Assembly (NCBI RefSeq): GCF_022761035.1
Contig: NZ_JAKWJP010000001.1
Span: 806,001-870,000, forward strand
Direction of reading: 5' to 3'
Length of the DNA stretch: 64,000 bases
From: Microbacterium sp. SS28
GTDB lineage: Bacteria; Actinomycetota; Actinomycetes; Actinomycetales; Microbacteriaceae
The translations under genes and the position numbers were made by a program. This document shows, in pieces, positions 57,016-64,000 of this stretch. Position 1 is the first letter of the stretch. Each line of letters starts with the position of its first letter. The notes below the pieces were generated by a model. The model had not been told where the DNA came from. It did not search any database and saw only the letters and a program-made list of their open reading frames with translations.

Positions 57016-57021
57016 TAGGGT
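57016..57021 (+). promoter_or_regulatory. -10 box of the tyrosine phosphatase gene (leaderless)
   Basis: TAGGGT, 6 nt before GTG 57028. Confidence 0.45.
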
Positions 57022-57027
57022 GGGCTC

Positions 57028-57819
57028 GTGGCGACGATCGAGGGACTGCACAACTTCCGCGACACGGGCGGCATCGCCCTCGACGGCGGCGGTGAGACGC
57101 GCTCCGGCGTGCTCTTCCGCTCTGACGCGCTCGGGGCGCTGACCCGCGCGGGGGTCGAGGCCTTCGCGGCGACGCCCATCGGCGTCGTCGTGGACTTCCG
57201 CACACCCGAAGAGCGCGCCATGGCGCCCGACCGGCTGCCGGCATCCCGCTCCGTGCAGCTCATCGAACTGCCGCTGCTCGAGGGTGCGATGGGCCAGCTC
57301 GCGGGCGAGGCGCTGCAGGCCGTGGGCGGCGGGACGGACTCCGCGGCTCTCACCGCCGCGATGAGCCGGCTGCCGACGCTGGGCGAGCTGTACGTCGGGA
57401 TGCTGGCCCACGGCGCGGAATCCTTCGCCTCGGTCGCGCGTCTCGTCGCAGCGTCGCGGGACGACGCGCCCACGGCAGTCCTCGTGCACTGCACGGCGGG
57501 GAAGGACCGCACGGGCGTCGCGACGGCGGTGCTGCTCAGCGCCGCCGGGGCGCAGCGCGCGTCGATCGTCGCGGACTACGCGTCGTCGGCCGAGAACCTC
57601 GCGGGCCCCTGGGCCGAGGGCATGCTCGCGATGCTGGCCCAGTTCGGCATCCCGCTGACTCCCCCGCTCGAGACGCTCGTCACGGGCTCACCCGCGGAGG
57701 CGATCGAGCAGGCGCTCGACTGGATCGCCGCCGAGCACGGCGACGCGGCGGCCTACCTGCGCTCGGGCGGACTGACCGAGGCCGAGCTGGCGGCGCTGCG
57801 CGAGCGCCTCGCGGGCTGA
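57028..57819 (+). CDS. Tyrosine-protein phosphatase (MptpB/DSP-like)
   Basis: The 263-residue protein has the N-terminal LHNFRDTGG motif, RSDALGALTRAG and VVDFRTPEE, and the P-loop VLVHCTAGKDRTGVATAVLL with catalytic Cys and Arg. This combination is typical of the actinobacterial MptpB/LipA-type family, which acts on phosphotyrosine and sometimes phosphoinositides. No signal peptide is present. The start GTG 57028 follows a TAGGGT box by 6 nt. It converges with the glutaredoxin-like gene. Confidence 0.92.
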   Translation: MATIEGLHNFRDTGGIALDGGGETRSGVLFRSDALGALTRAGVEAFAATPIGVVVDFRTPEERAMAPDRLPASRSVQLIELPLLEGAMGQLAGEALQAVGGGTDSAALTAAMSRLPTLGELYVGMLAHGAESFASVARLVAASRDDAPTAVLVHCTAGKDRTGVATAVLLSAAGAQRASIVADYASSAENLAGPWAEGMLAMLAQFGIPLTPPLETLVTGSPAEAIEQALDWIAAEHGDAAAYLRSGGLTEAELAALRERLAG

Positions 57820-57833
57820 GACCCCGCGACGGA

Positions 57834-58076
57834 TCAGGCCAGCGCGGCGCGCAGGCGGTCGGGCGAGACGCGCCAGTGCGCGTGCAGCGTCCCGTCGATC
57901 AGCACGACGGGGATCTTCTCCCACCACAGCTCGTAGAGCGCGGGATCCTCGAGGATCGACCGCTCATGCACCTCTACGGAGTCATCGGGGAGTTCCGCGA
58001 CGACGGTCTCGACGATCTCGCGCGCGACGTCGCACAGATGGCAGTCGGGCTTGCCGATGAGGGTGAGCGTCGTCAT
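57834..58076 (-). CDS. Glutaredoxin-like (DUF836-type) thiol protein
   Basis: The 80-residue thioredoxin-fold protein has the redox motif GKPDCHLCDVARE at the N-terminus, a central VEVHERSILEDPALYELW and the cis-Pro segment KIPVVLIDG. It is close in size to DUF836/glutaredoxin-family proteins. Target unknown. TAGGAT lies 6 nt upstream of ATG 58076. Confidence 0.88.
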   Translation of the reverse strand: MTTLTLIGKPDCHLCDVAREIVETVVAELPDDSVEVHERSILEDPALYELWWEKIPVVLIDGTLHAHWRVSPDRLRAALA

Positions 58077-58082
58077 CCGTTC

Positions 58083-58088
58083 ATCCTA
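58083..58088 (-). promoter_or_regulatory. -10 box of the glutaredoxin-like gene (leaderless)
   Basis: TAGGAT on the minus strand, 6 nt before ATG 58076. Confidence 0.45.
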
Positions 58089-58109
58089 TGAGCGGGACGG
58101 GATGCCGGC

Positions 58110-58403
58110 TCAGCGCTCGATCGGATAGCCCGCCGCAGCCCACTCGCCCGTGCCGCCGTCGACGTTCGTCGCGTCGTAGCCGCGCGATTCGAGCGCCTGG
58201 ACGACGCGGGCCGAGCGACCCCCGACCTGGCAGATGACGTCGAAGGCGCCCTCGGGCAGCTCTTCGAGTCGGTCGCCGATCGTCGACATCGGCAGGTTCA
58301 CGGCACCGGGCACGTGGCCCGCCGCGAACTCGTCGACCTCGCGGACGTCGATGAGCGGCACGCCGGAGCGGCCGCGGAGCTCATGGACGGTGATGGACTG
58401 CAT
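58110..58403 (-). CDS. Single-domain rhodanese
   Basis: The 97-residue protein begins at ATG 58403, preceded by GAGGGTG; upstream in-frame codons lack a ribosome site. Rhodanese features are PLIDVREVDEFAAGHVPGAV, and the active loop ICQVGGRSARVVQAL with Cys and the following CxxGxRS-like residues. It would transfer sulfane sulfur in the cytoplasm; partner unknown. The bS22 terminator separates it from the upstream gene. Confidence 0.9.
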   Translation of the reverse strand: MQSITVHELRGRSGVPLIDVREVDEFAAGHVPGAVNLPMSTIGDRLEELPEGAFDVICQVGGRSARVVQALESRGYDATNVDGGTGEWAAAGYPIER

Positions 58404-58443
58404 GGCACCCTCGGGGTCGGGGAAGAACGGTCGGGATAACACG

Positions 58444-58469
58444 AAGCGCCCGTCCGGAGACAGGCGCTT
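58444..58469 (-). terminator. Terminator of the bS22 gene
   Basis: AAGCGCC...GGCGCTT arms (58444-58450, 58463-58469), with inner GTC/GAC pairs around CGGA, form a compact stem-loop 15 nt past the stop. Confidence 0.65.
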
Positions 58470-58483
58470 GGTGCATTGGCCGC

Positions 58484-58582
58484 TTACTTCTTGTTGCGGC
58501 GCTGGTGGCGAGTCTTGCGAAGCAGCTTGCGGTGCTTCTTCTTCGCCATGCGCTTGCGGCGCTTCTTGATGACTGAACCCAC
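58484..58582 (-). CDS. 30S ribosomal protein bS22 (AURKAIP1/COX24-domain), 32 aa
   Basis: This tiny gene reads GTG 58582 to TAA 58484: VGSVIKKRRKRMAKKKHRKL followed by LRKTRHQRRNKK. The Lys/Arg-rich KKRRKRMAKKKHRK block is that of the actinobacterial bS22 protein found in mycobacterial 30S subunits near the decoding centre, related to mitochondrial AURKAIP1/mS38. TGAGG lies 7 nt before the start. A clean hairpin follows the stop. It is a high-confidence gene despite its length. Confidence 0.93.
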   Translation of the reverse strand: MGSVIKKRRKRMAKKKHRKLLRKTRHQRRNKK

Positions 58583-58663
58583 GGAAAACCTCACTACGTC
58601 AGGGTCTGGACGCGCTGTGCGCGCCCGGGTACGGGCAGATGAGAAAAAATGCCTCGGACTAGT

Positions 58664-58855
58664 CTAGCCGACGTCGGCGACCGGCCGTTGCAGGGCGTCT
58701 GTGACGGCCGACTCGGGCACGCGGTAGCTGCGTCCGAATCGCACGGCGGGCAGTTCGCCCGCGTGCACCAGGCGATACACCGTCATCTTCGACACGCGCA
58801 TGATCTGGGCGACCTCGGCGACGGTCAGGAAGCGCACATCCGGCAGTTCGGCCAT
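58664..58855 (-). CDS. BldC/excisionase-type small HTH protein
   Basis: The 63-residue protein is one MerR-like winged helix: RFLTVAEVAQIMRVSKMTVY, then RLVHAGELPAVRFGRSYRVP. This matches BldC-type developmental regulators and excisionase-family DNA-binding proteins. GAGAGGA precedes ATG 58855 by a usual distance. It lies upstream of the bS22 gene, and a TAGACT hexamer overlapping its stop (58661-58666) may be the bS22 -10 box. In actinobacteria this gene is widely conserved next to bS22. Confidence 0.88.
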   Translation of the reverse strand: MAELPDVRFLTVAEVAQIMRVSKMTVYRLVHAGELPAVRFGRSYRVPESAVTDALQRPVADVG

Positions 58856-58957
58856 GGTCCTCTCCCTCGGTGACTCACGCGTGCTGGGGACACTCTAGAG
58901 CCGAGCCGGGACGCGTGTAAACCGGTGTGGCTGATGTGATTCCTGTGACCGCGCGGC

Positions 58958-59893
58958 TCACGAGTCCGGCGCGGCACGGCGCGCCCGCTCCGCGGCCTCT
59001 CTCGCGACCTGCCGCTCATGCCTGCGGGCGTCGCGCAGCGTGCGCTCCGCGTCGCGCACGCCCTTGCGCGCCTCCCGGAAGCGCTTGTCAGACGCCACCT
59101 CGGCATCCGGGTCGACGATCCAGGACTGCTTCTTCTCTAGCGGCCCTCCCGCGGCCCGCGTCTCCATGTACGCCTCGGCGCCGTCGAGCGTGCGTGCCAC
59201 CCCGAACGAGAACGGGTCCGAGTCGTCCAGGAACACGCCGTCGTCGACGGCGGCGCGCAGATGCGGGAAGGCGTCGGCCGTGATGAGCTCGCGGTAGAGG
59301 GCGTCCTCGCGGCGCGCGATGTCGGCCTCACCCTCCCCCGTCGACCGCTGCACGCGGGCGTAGCCGGCGAGCACGCGCCCCGTCCAGTACGCGTGGCCCG
59401 TGATGACGAGCACGAGCGCGAGCCGCTCGTCGTGCGTCAGGGGCGTCTGCGCGAGGGTCGCGAGTCCGGCATCCATCCACGCCGCGCTGTTGGGAGTCGT
59501 CGGCGATCCGCTGATCGGCACGTCGAGCACCCACGGATGCCGCAGGTAGCCCTGCACGAGGGCGCCGTAGAACGCCTCCAGCCGCGCGCGCCAGCCGTCG
59601 AGCTCGCTGATCGCGTGCGGCGGAAGGCCCGTCGCCTCCTCCTGCATGAGGAGAACGAGATCGTCCTTCGCGCTCACGTACCGGTAGAGCGACATCGGCG
59701 TGTAGCCCAGCCGCGCCGCGACGGCCGCCATCGAGACGGCGCCGAGGCCCTCGGCATCCGCGATCTCGACCGCCGCCTCGACGATGCGCTCGACGCTCAT
59801 CTCGCGCTTGGGACCGCGCTGCGGGTCTGCCGCGATGCCCCACGCGAGCGCGACGCCGCGCGGGAGGTCGAGCTCAGCCGGTTCGGGCGCCAT
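58958..59893 (-). CDS. TetR-family regulator with long C-terminal coil
   Basis: The 311-residue protein has a 30-residue N-terminal extension (LPRGVALAWGIAADPQRGPK), a TetR HTH at ~33-75 (VEAAVEIADAEGLGAVSMAA, RLGYTPMSLYRYVSAKDDLV) and a TetR-C ligand domain with GHAYWTGRVL. The last ~60 residues are a highly charged Arg/Glu coil (ARKGVRDAERTLRDARRHER), unusual for the family. It is divergent from the ABC exporter, with repeats in the shared region. Leaderless start: TAGACT lies 6 nt before ATG 59893. Confidence 0.92.
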   Translation of the reverse strand: MAPEPAELDLPRGVALAWGIAADPQRGPKREMSVERIVEAAVEIADAEGLGAVSMAAVAARLGYTPMSLYRYVSAKDDLVLLMQEEATGLPPHAISELDGWRARLEAFYGALVQGYLRHPWVLDVPISGSPTTPNSAAWMDAGLATLAQTPLTHDERLALVLVITGHAYWTGRVLAGYARVQRSTGEGEADIARREDALYRELITADAFPHLRAAVDDGVFLDDSDPFSFGVARTLDGAEAYMETRAAGGPLEKKQSWIVDPDAEVASDKRFREARKGVRDAERTLRDARRHERQVAREAAERARRAAPDS

Positions 59894-59899
59894 GCCCCG

Positions 59900-59905
59900 A
59901 GTCTA
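59900..59905 (-). promoter_or_regulatory. -10 box of the tetR-like gene (leaderless)
   Basis: TAGACT on the minus strand, 6 nt before ATG 59893. Confidence 0.5.
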
Positions 59906-59907
59906 GG

Positions 59908-59948
59908 ACTGTATATCTCGTAAACAGTGTGTTACCTTCATAAACAGT
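59908..59948. promoter_or_regulatory. Candidate TetR operator of the ABC exporter
   Basis: ACTGT (59908-59912) is inverted to ACAGT (59924-59928). TAAACAGT occurs at 59921-59928 and again at 59941-59948, exactly 20 bp apart, i.e. on the same helix face. The stretch is AT-rich and lies between the divergent starts. Confidence 0.5.
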
Positions 59949-59978
59949 TTCGCACGTACACAGTTGAGAGGACGAAGA

Positions 59979-60881
59979 ATGGATGTCGCCATCGCTGTAC
60001 GCGGTCTGCGCAAGGCCTACGCCGGCCGGACCGTCCTGGACGGGATCGACCTCGACGTCGCCCCGGGCGAGATCTTCGCGCTGCTCGGCCCGAACGGCGC
60101 CGGCAAGACGACGACGATCTCGATCCTGACGACACTCCTCCGCCCCGATGCGGGCTCGGCGGCCGTCGCGGGTTTCGAGGTCTCGGCCGACCCCGTCGAG
60201 GTCCAGCGCCGGATCGCGCTCACGGGGCAGTCGGCCGCCGTCGACGACATCCTGACGGGCACCGAGAACATCGTGATGCTGAGCCGGCTCTCGGGCCTGG
60301 ACACCCGCGCGGCGCGGGCGCGCGCGAGCGAGCTTCTCGAGCGCTTCGATCTGACGGATGCCGCGTCCCGCCGGGTCGGCACCTACTCGGGCGGCATGCG
60401 GCGGCGCCTCGACCTCGCGCTGAGCTTCGTCGTGGCCCCCGAAGTGCTCTTCCTCGACGAGCCCACGACGGGGCTCGACACCCGCAGCCGACGCGAGCTG
60501 TGGAGCGTCATCCGCTCGCTCGCCGACTCGGGGACGACAGTCTTCCTCACGACGCAGTACCTCGAGGAGGCCGACCACCTCGCCGACCGGATCGCGGTGC
60601 TGCACGACGGCCGGATCGCCGCCGAGGGAACGCCCGCCGCGCTCAAGTCGCGCATCGGCGGCGACGTCGTCGAGCTGCGCGACGCCCACGACGCGGTCAT
60701 CCGGGAGGTCGCGACCGACGGCTCGGTCTCGGGCCTGCGGCGAGCGCTCGACCTGCTCGACGAGTCCGGCGCCGAGGGCATCGTGTCGCTGCGCCGCCCG
60801 ACCCTCGACGACGTGTTCCTCTCGCTCACCGACCAGACCCCGTCCTCGTCGCGGGGCGCCATCATCGAGGAGTCCGCATGA
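59979..60881 (+). CDS. ABC exporter ATPase (DrrA-type)
   Basis: The 300-residue ATPase starts at ATG 59979 with GAGAGG 7 nt upstream. Motifs are Walker A LLGPNGAGKTTT, Q-loop LTGQSAAVDDILTG, signature TYSGGMRRRLDLAL, Walker B VLFLDEPTTGLD and the switch His replaced by Gln in FLTTQYLEEAD, as is usual in the DrrA/CcmA-type daunorubicin-resistance group. A C-terminal regulatory tail (RRPTLDDVFLSLT) is also typical. It overlaps its permease by 4 nt. Substrate unknown; control by the divergent TetR suggests drug or metabolite export. Confidence 0.93.
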   Translation: MDVAIAVRGLRKAYAGRTVLDGIDLDVAPGEIFALLGPNGAGKTTTISILTTLLRPDAGSAAVAGFEVSADPVEVQRRIALTGQSAAVDDILTGTENIVMLSRLSGLDTRAARARASELLERFDLTDAASRRVGTYSGGMRRRLDLALSFVVAPEVLFLDEPTTGLDTRSRRELWSVIRSLADSGTTVFLTTQYLEEADHLADRIAVLHDGRIAAEGTPAALKSRIGGDVVELRDAHDAVIREVATDGSVSGLRRALDLLDESGAEGIVSLRRPTLDDVFLSLTDQTPSSSRGAIIEESA

Positions 60882-61672
60882 CCGTCGCACTCGCGCCGCA
60901 GCGCGTCCGCCCCCGCATCACGGGCCTCACGGCCGAGAGCGTCTTCGTGCGCCGCAGCCTCACTCATTCGCTGCGCGACGTGGAGTCGCTGCTCATGGCG
61001 GTCATGCTGCCCGTGCTGCTCATGGTGCTGTTCACCTACGTCTTCGGCGGCGCGATCGATCCGTCGGGCGGCTACGTCGACTACGTCGTGCCCGGCATCA
61101 TCCTGCTGTGCGCCGGGTTCGGCGCCGCCTCGACCGCCGTCTCGGTCGCGAACGACATGAAGCACGGAATCATCGACCGGTTCCGCACGATGCCGCTGCG
61201 CGCGAGCGCCGTGCTGACGGGGCACGTCGTGGCGAGCCTCGTACGCAACCTGCTCGCGACGGGCGTCGTCATCGGCGTCGCGCTGCTGCTCGGCTTCCGG
61301 CCGACGGCGGATCTCTGGGAATGGGTCGCGGCGATCGGGCTCATCGCGCTGTACATCCTCGCCATCACGTACCTCTTCGCGGCGATCGGCCTCGCGGCGG
61401 GGAGCCCCGAGGCGGCGAGCGGCTACGGCTTCATCATCCTGTTCGTGCCGTACCTCTCGAGCGCCTTCGTCCCGGTCTCGACCATGCCCGAGTGGCTGCA
61501 GTGGATCGCCGAGAACCAGCCCGTGACCCCCATCATCGAGACCCTCCGCGGACTGCTGCTCGGCACACCGCTCGACACCGAGCCGTGGTGGGCGCTGTTC
61601 TGGTGCCTCGCGATCCTCGCGATCGCGTTCGTGTGGGGCGCGTGGCTCTTCCGGCGGAAGGCGGTGTCCTGA
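60878..61672 (+). CDS. ABC exporter permease (ABC-2/DrrB type)
   Basis: The 264-residue protein overlaps the ATPase gene (ATGA). It has six membrane helices, including LLMAVMLPVLLMVLFTYVFG at the N-terminus and LYILAITYLFAAIGLAAG, with the cytoplasmic coupling segment HGIIDRFRTMPLRASAVL conserved in DrrB. The FVPVSTMPEWLQWIAENQPV segment before the last helix is characteristic of ABC-2 drug exporters. It completes the ATPase-permease pair. Confidence 0.93.
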   Translation: MTVALAPQRVRPRITGLTAESVFVRRSLTHSLRDVESLLMAVMLPVLLMVLFTYVFGGAIDPSGGYVDYVVPGIILLCAGFGAASTAVSVANDMKHGIIDRFRTMPLRASAVLTGHVVASLVRNLLATGVVIGVALLLGFRPTADLWEWVAAIGLIALYILAITYLFAAIGLAAGSPEAASGYGFIILFVPYLSSAFVPVSTMPEWLQWIAENQPVTPIIETLRGLLLGTPLDTEPWWALFWCLAILAIAFVWGAWLFRRKAVS

Positions 61673-61798
61673 GCAGCCGCGCTGCGCCGTACCGAAGGGC
61701 GAAGGCCTGAGCCGGCGCGCAGCGGCGGCTGCGGATCTTCCAGCGGATCCATAGCCCGCTCTGCGGTCGCCCATCATGCGGTCTGCTCCACTGACGGC

Positions 61799-62071
61799 AT
61801 GACAGATCAGACTCCCCCGCCGGCATCGGCGCCGGCGGCTCCCGCACGCCGTTCCCACCTCGGCCTCATCATCGGCTCGATCGTCGGCGGCGTGCTGCTG
61901 CTCGGCGCGACATTCGCGGGCGGCGCGGCCGTCGGATGGGTGCTCGGGTCGCACCACGCGAGCGGCTGGGCGCACGTCGGCCCCGCCTTCCCCGGCGGTC
62001 CCGCAGCGCCCGACGACGACGATCGACAGCTTCCCGATCGTCGAAGCGACGAGACTCAGCCGAACTCGTGA
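61799..62071 (+). CDS. Small single-helix membrane protein
   Basis: The 90-residue protein has a Pro/Ala-rich N-terminus, one Gly/Leu/Val helix at ~21-50 (LGLIIGSIVGGVLLLGATFA) and an acidic tail DDDDRQ. ATG 61799 has no evident Shine-Dalgarno sequence. No family is recognised. It converges with the ArsR gene, 10 bp apart. Gene status is likely from codon bias and the clean helix, but not certain. Confidence 0.6.
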   Translation: MTDQTPPPASAPAAPARRSHLGLIIGSIVGGVLLLGATFAGGAAVGWVLGSHHASGWAHVGPAFPGGPAAPDDDDRQLPDRRSDETQPNS

Positions 62072-62081
62072 CGGTGGCCGC

Positions 62082-62507
62082 TCAGCGGCCGGGGCGGTCC
62101 CTGAACGGCTTGAAGGCGCTCGTGACGGCATGCTTCGCGGATGCCGCGGCCCGGCCGACGACCTCGGCGGCGTGCGCCGCGGAGTCGGTCAGCACGGGAG
62201 TCGTGAGCGGATACGCGAAGTCCTCGTCGTCGTCGCCGACGATGAACGGGACGAGCCAGTCGTCCACCTCGTCGAGCGGCGCCGGCGACAGGCTGTAGTA
62301 GCGATGCTGGCCTTCCTCGCGCACTGACACGAGCGAGGCCTCTCGCAGCACCTTGAGGTGCTTGGACACGGTCGGCTGGCTGACTCCGAGCTCGTGGACG
62401 ATGTGCGAGACGCTCGTTCCGCGTTCACCATCCGCGGACCGAGACAACAGGAGCTGCAGAATCTCGCGCCGTGTGCCGTCTGCGATCACGTCGAAGATGT
62501 CCGCCAT
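62082..62507 (-). CDS. ArsR-family regulator
   Basis: The 141-residue protein has the ArsR winged helix at ~1-80: MADIFDVIADGTRREILQLL, SHIVHELGVSQPTVSKHLKV, and LVSVREEGQHRYYSL. No metal-binding CxC motif is seen, so it is unlikely to be a classical arsenic/cadmium sensor. The C-terminal ~55 residues are an acidic linker and an amphipathic helix. It is divergent from the K+ transporter gene, and TAGTCT lies 6 nt before ATG 62507. Confidence 0.9.
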   Translation of the reverse strand: MADIFDVIADGTRREILQLLLSRSADGERGTSVSHIVHELGVSQPTVSKHLKVLREASLVSVREEGQHRYYSLSPAPLDEVDDWLVPFIVGDDDEDFAYPLTTPVLTDSAAHAAEVVGRAAASAKHAVTSAFKPFRDRPGR

Positions 62508-62513
62508 GTCGAC

Positions 62514-62519
62514 AGACTA
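62514..62519 (-). promoter_or_regulatory. -10 box of the arsR-like gene (leaderless)
   Basis: TAGTCT on the minus strand, 6 nt before ATG 62507. Confidence 0.5.
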
Positions 62520-62577
62520 GCCGCGCACCTGGCGGGATACCATGACTGGGGTTTCGGCGAGTTAAAGGGGGCGAAGA

Positions 62578-64000
62578 ATGGCGGCGGATCCCGTCAGCCC
62601 TTTCTCCCGCTTCGGCGTCGGTGGGTTCTTCAGGCGCTTCTTCGACGACATGCGCTCGCTCACGACGTCGTCGCCCGCGCGGTTCGCGGTGCTCATCTTC
62701 GCGTCGCTCATCCTGCTGTTCACCTTCCTGCTGTCGCTGCCGGTCGCGACGGCGACCGGCACGCAAGCGCCCTTCGCCGACGCGCTCTTCACGGCCGTCT
62801 CGACGATCTGCGTCACGGGCCTGTCGACCGTCGACATGGGCACGTACTGGTCGCCTTTCGGCCAGGTCATCATCTACATCGGCGTCAACGTGGGTGCCCT
62901 CGGCGTCCTGACGCTCGCCTCGATCCTCGGCCTCATCATCTCCAAGCGCCTCGGGCTGCGCGCCAAGCTCATCGCGGCGGGCGACACGAACCCCATGCGC
63001 GCGCACGGCGGCCCCGTCAACGAGGGGCAGACCGTGCGTCTCGGCGAGGTCGGCCTGCTGCTGCGCACCGTCGCGCTCTCGACGCTCATCATCGAGGCGG
63101 GGCTCGCGATCCTGATGTACCCGTCGCTGCTGATCGGCGGCGTGGACCCCCTGACGGCACTGTGGGAAGCCCCGTACTACGCGGCGATGTCGTTCACGAA
63201 CACGGGCTTCACGCCGAACGCGGGGGGCCTCGAGCCGTTCGCGACCGACTACTTCTTCCTCACCGTCATGATGGCAGGCGTCTTCCTCGGATCGATCGGC
63301 TTCCCCGTGATCCTCGCGCTGTGGCGTCACCAGTGGCACGTGCGGCAGTGGTCGCTGCACGTCAAGCTCACCCTCATCACGACGGTGCTGCTCTTCTTCG
63401 CGGGCGCGATCGCGTTCCTCGCCCTCGAGTTCGACAACCCCAAGACGTTCGGCAGCATGAACGCGTGGGACACCGTCTTCCAGTCGTTCTTCATGTCGGC
63501 GATGACGCGCTCAGGCGGATTCTCGGTCGTCGACATCGGCGAGCTGAACGGGTCGTCGCTCGTCGTGGGTTCCATGCTCATGTTCGTCGGCGGCGGCTCG
63601 GCCTCCACGGCGGGCGGCATCAAGGTCACGACCCTCGCAGTGCTCGCCCTCGCCGTCTGGTCCGAGGCGAAGGGCCGCCAGTCCGTCCAGGCGTTCGGAC
63701 GCCGCATCCCGAGCGATGTCCAGCGGGTCGCCCTCTCGGTCGTCGCGTGGGGCGCGACGATCGTCGCGCTGTCTACGATCGCGATCTCGCACGTCACGAA
63801 GGCGCACGTCGAGGATGTGCTCTTCGACGTCATCTCGGGCTTCGCGACCGTGGGCCTCTCGACGGGCCTCACCGCCGAGCTCCCCGACCTCGGCATCTAC
63901 GTCATGGCCCTGACGATGTTCATGGGCCGCGTTGGTACAGTGACTCTGGCCGCGGCCGTGGCTGCGACATCCCGTTCCCAGCTGTACTCACTGCCCGTGG
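62578..64000 (+). CDS. TrkH/KtrB-type potassium uptake protein, 3' end outside window
   Basis: ATG 62578 follows AAAGGGGG by 6 nt. The 474 visible residues contain the four pore loops of the superfamily of K+ transporters: AVSTICVTGLST, SFTNTGFTPNAG, AMTRSGGFSV and GFATVGLSTG. The conserved glycine of each filter is present, along with the intramembrane gating loop GGGSASTAGGIKVTT. This matches KtrB/TrkG-type subunits, which need a cytoplasmic KtrA/TrkA (RCK) partner that should lie just downstream. The frame is open at the window edge. Confidence 0.93.
   Translation, partial: MAADPVSPFSRFGVGGFFRRFFDDMRSLTTSSPARFAVLIFASLILLFTFLLSLPVATATGTQAPFADALFTAVSTICVTGLSTVDMGTYWSPFGQVIIYIGVNVGALGVLTLASILGLIISKRLGLRAKLIAAGDTNPMRAHGGPVNEGQTVRLGEVGLLLRTVALSTLIIEAGLAILMYPSLLIGGVDPLTALWEAPYYAAMSFTNTGFTPNAGGLEPFATDYFFLTVMMAGVFLGSIGFPVILALWRHQWHVRQWSLHVKLTLITTVLLFFAGAIAFLALEFDNPKTFGSMNAWDTVFQSFFMSAMTRSGGFSVVDIGELNGSSLVVGSMLMFVGGGSASTAGGIKVTTLAVLALAVWSEAKGRQSVQAFGRRIPSDVQRVALSVVAWGATIVALSTIAISHVTKAHVEDVLFDVISGFATVGLSTGLTAELPDLGIYVMALTMFMGRVGTVTLAAAVAATSRSQLYSLPV

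Noticed and set aside
62425..63360. 311-codon minus-strand frame opposite the potassium transporter gene
   Set aside because: The plus-strand frame has four TrkH pore loops and a ribosome site; the minus frame is a shadow.

Overview
The window is about 70% G+C, densely packed, and looks like a chromosomal segment of an actinobacterium of the Microbacteriaceae (Microbacterium-like). The grounds are a 32-residue bS22 ribosomal protein, menaquinone genes, an F420-type luciferase-fold oxidoreductase, actinobacterial System II cytochrome c maturation genes in the order known from Mycobacterium, a fused ECF transporter, and many genes with a TAnnnT -10 box only 6-8 nt before a GTG/ATG start (leaderless transcription). 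Genus-level placement is inference. I see no rRNA, tRNA, CRISPR array, insertion sequence or prophage.

Layout. 1-12.3 kb: start of menB (leaving the window), a divergent lipoprotein + four-module ECF transporter + small zinc-ribbon protein unit, metH (cobalamin-dependent methionine synthase), an LLM-class oxidoreductase, a PadR/HAAS-membrane-protein pair, and menC. 11.6-17.2 kb: a TetR repressor divergent from an MMPL exporter with a degenerate ABC-ATPase-like tail and a YhgE/Pip-type membrane protein, with a tandem inverted-repeat operator between them. 17.4-49.0 kb: one uninterrupted minus-strand gene of 10,546 codons, half of the window. It encodes a signal-peptide-bearing giant exoprotein made of a Pro/Glu/Ala stalk, roughly a hundred beta-strand (solenoid-like) repeats of 52-54 residues, embedded carbohydrate-binding-like modules, an EF-hand/dockerin-like segment, a long RTX (hemolysin-type calcium-binding) block, two concanavalin-fold-like modules and a terminal Calx-beta domain. 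49.3-54.2 kb: cytochrome c maturation operon (histidine phosphatase, tlpA/resA-like, ccdA, resB, ccsB). 54.3-58.9 kb: small membrane proteins, an archaeal-type AspRS, a tyrosine phosphatase, glutaredoxin-like and rhodanese proteins, bS22 and a BldC-like HTH protein. 59-62.5 kb: TetR divergent from a drug-type ABC exporter, a one-helix membrane protein, and an ArsR regulator. The window ends inside a TrkH/KtrB-type K+ channel subunit.

How genes may work together. menB and menC serve menaquinone synthesis, and the ccs operon matures c-type cytochromes of the same respiratory chain. The lipoprotein/ECF unit lies convergent to B12-dependent metH, so cobalamin is a plausible but unproven substrate. 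The giant exoprotein is the outstanding feature. It has its own promoter and a roughly 130-nt leader with direct repeats and a possible closing stem, carries a Sec signal, and has no recognisable wall anchor and no type I secretion genes nearby. A calcium-stiffened surface or matrix adhesin is the best reading, but this is inference from domain types.
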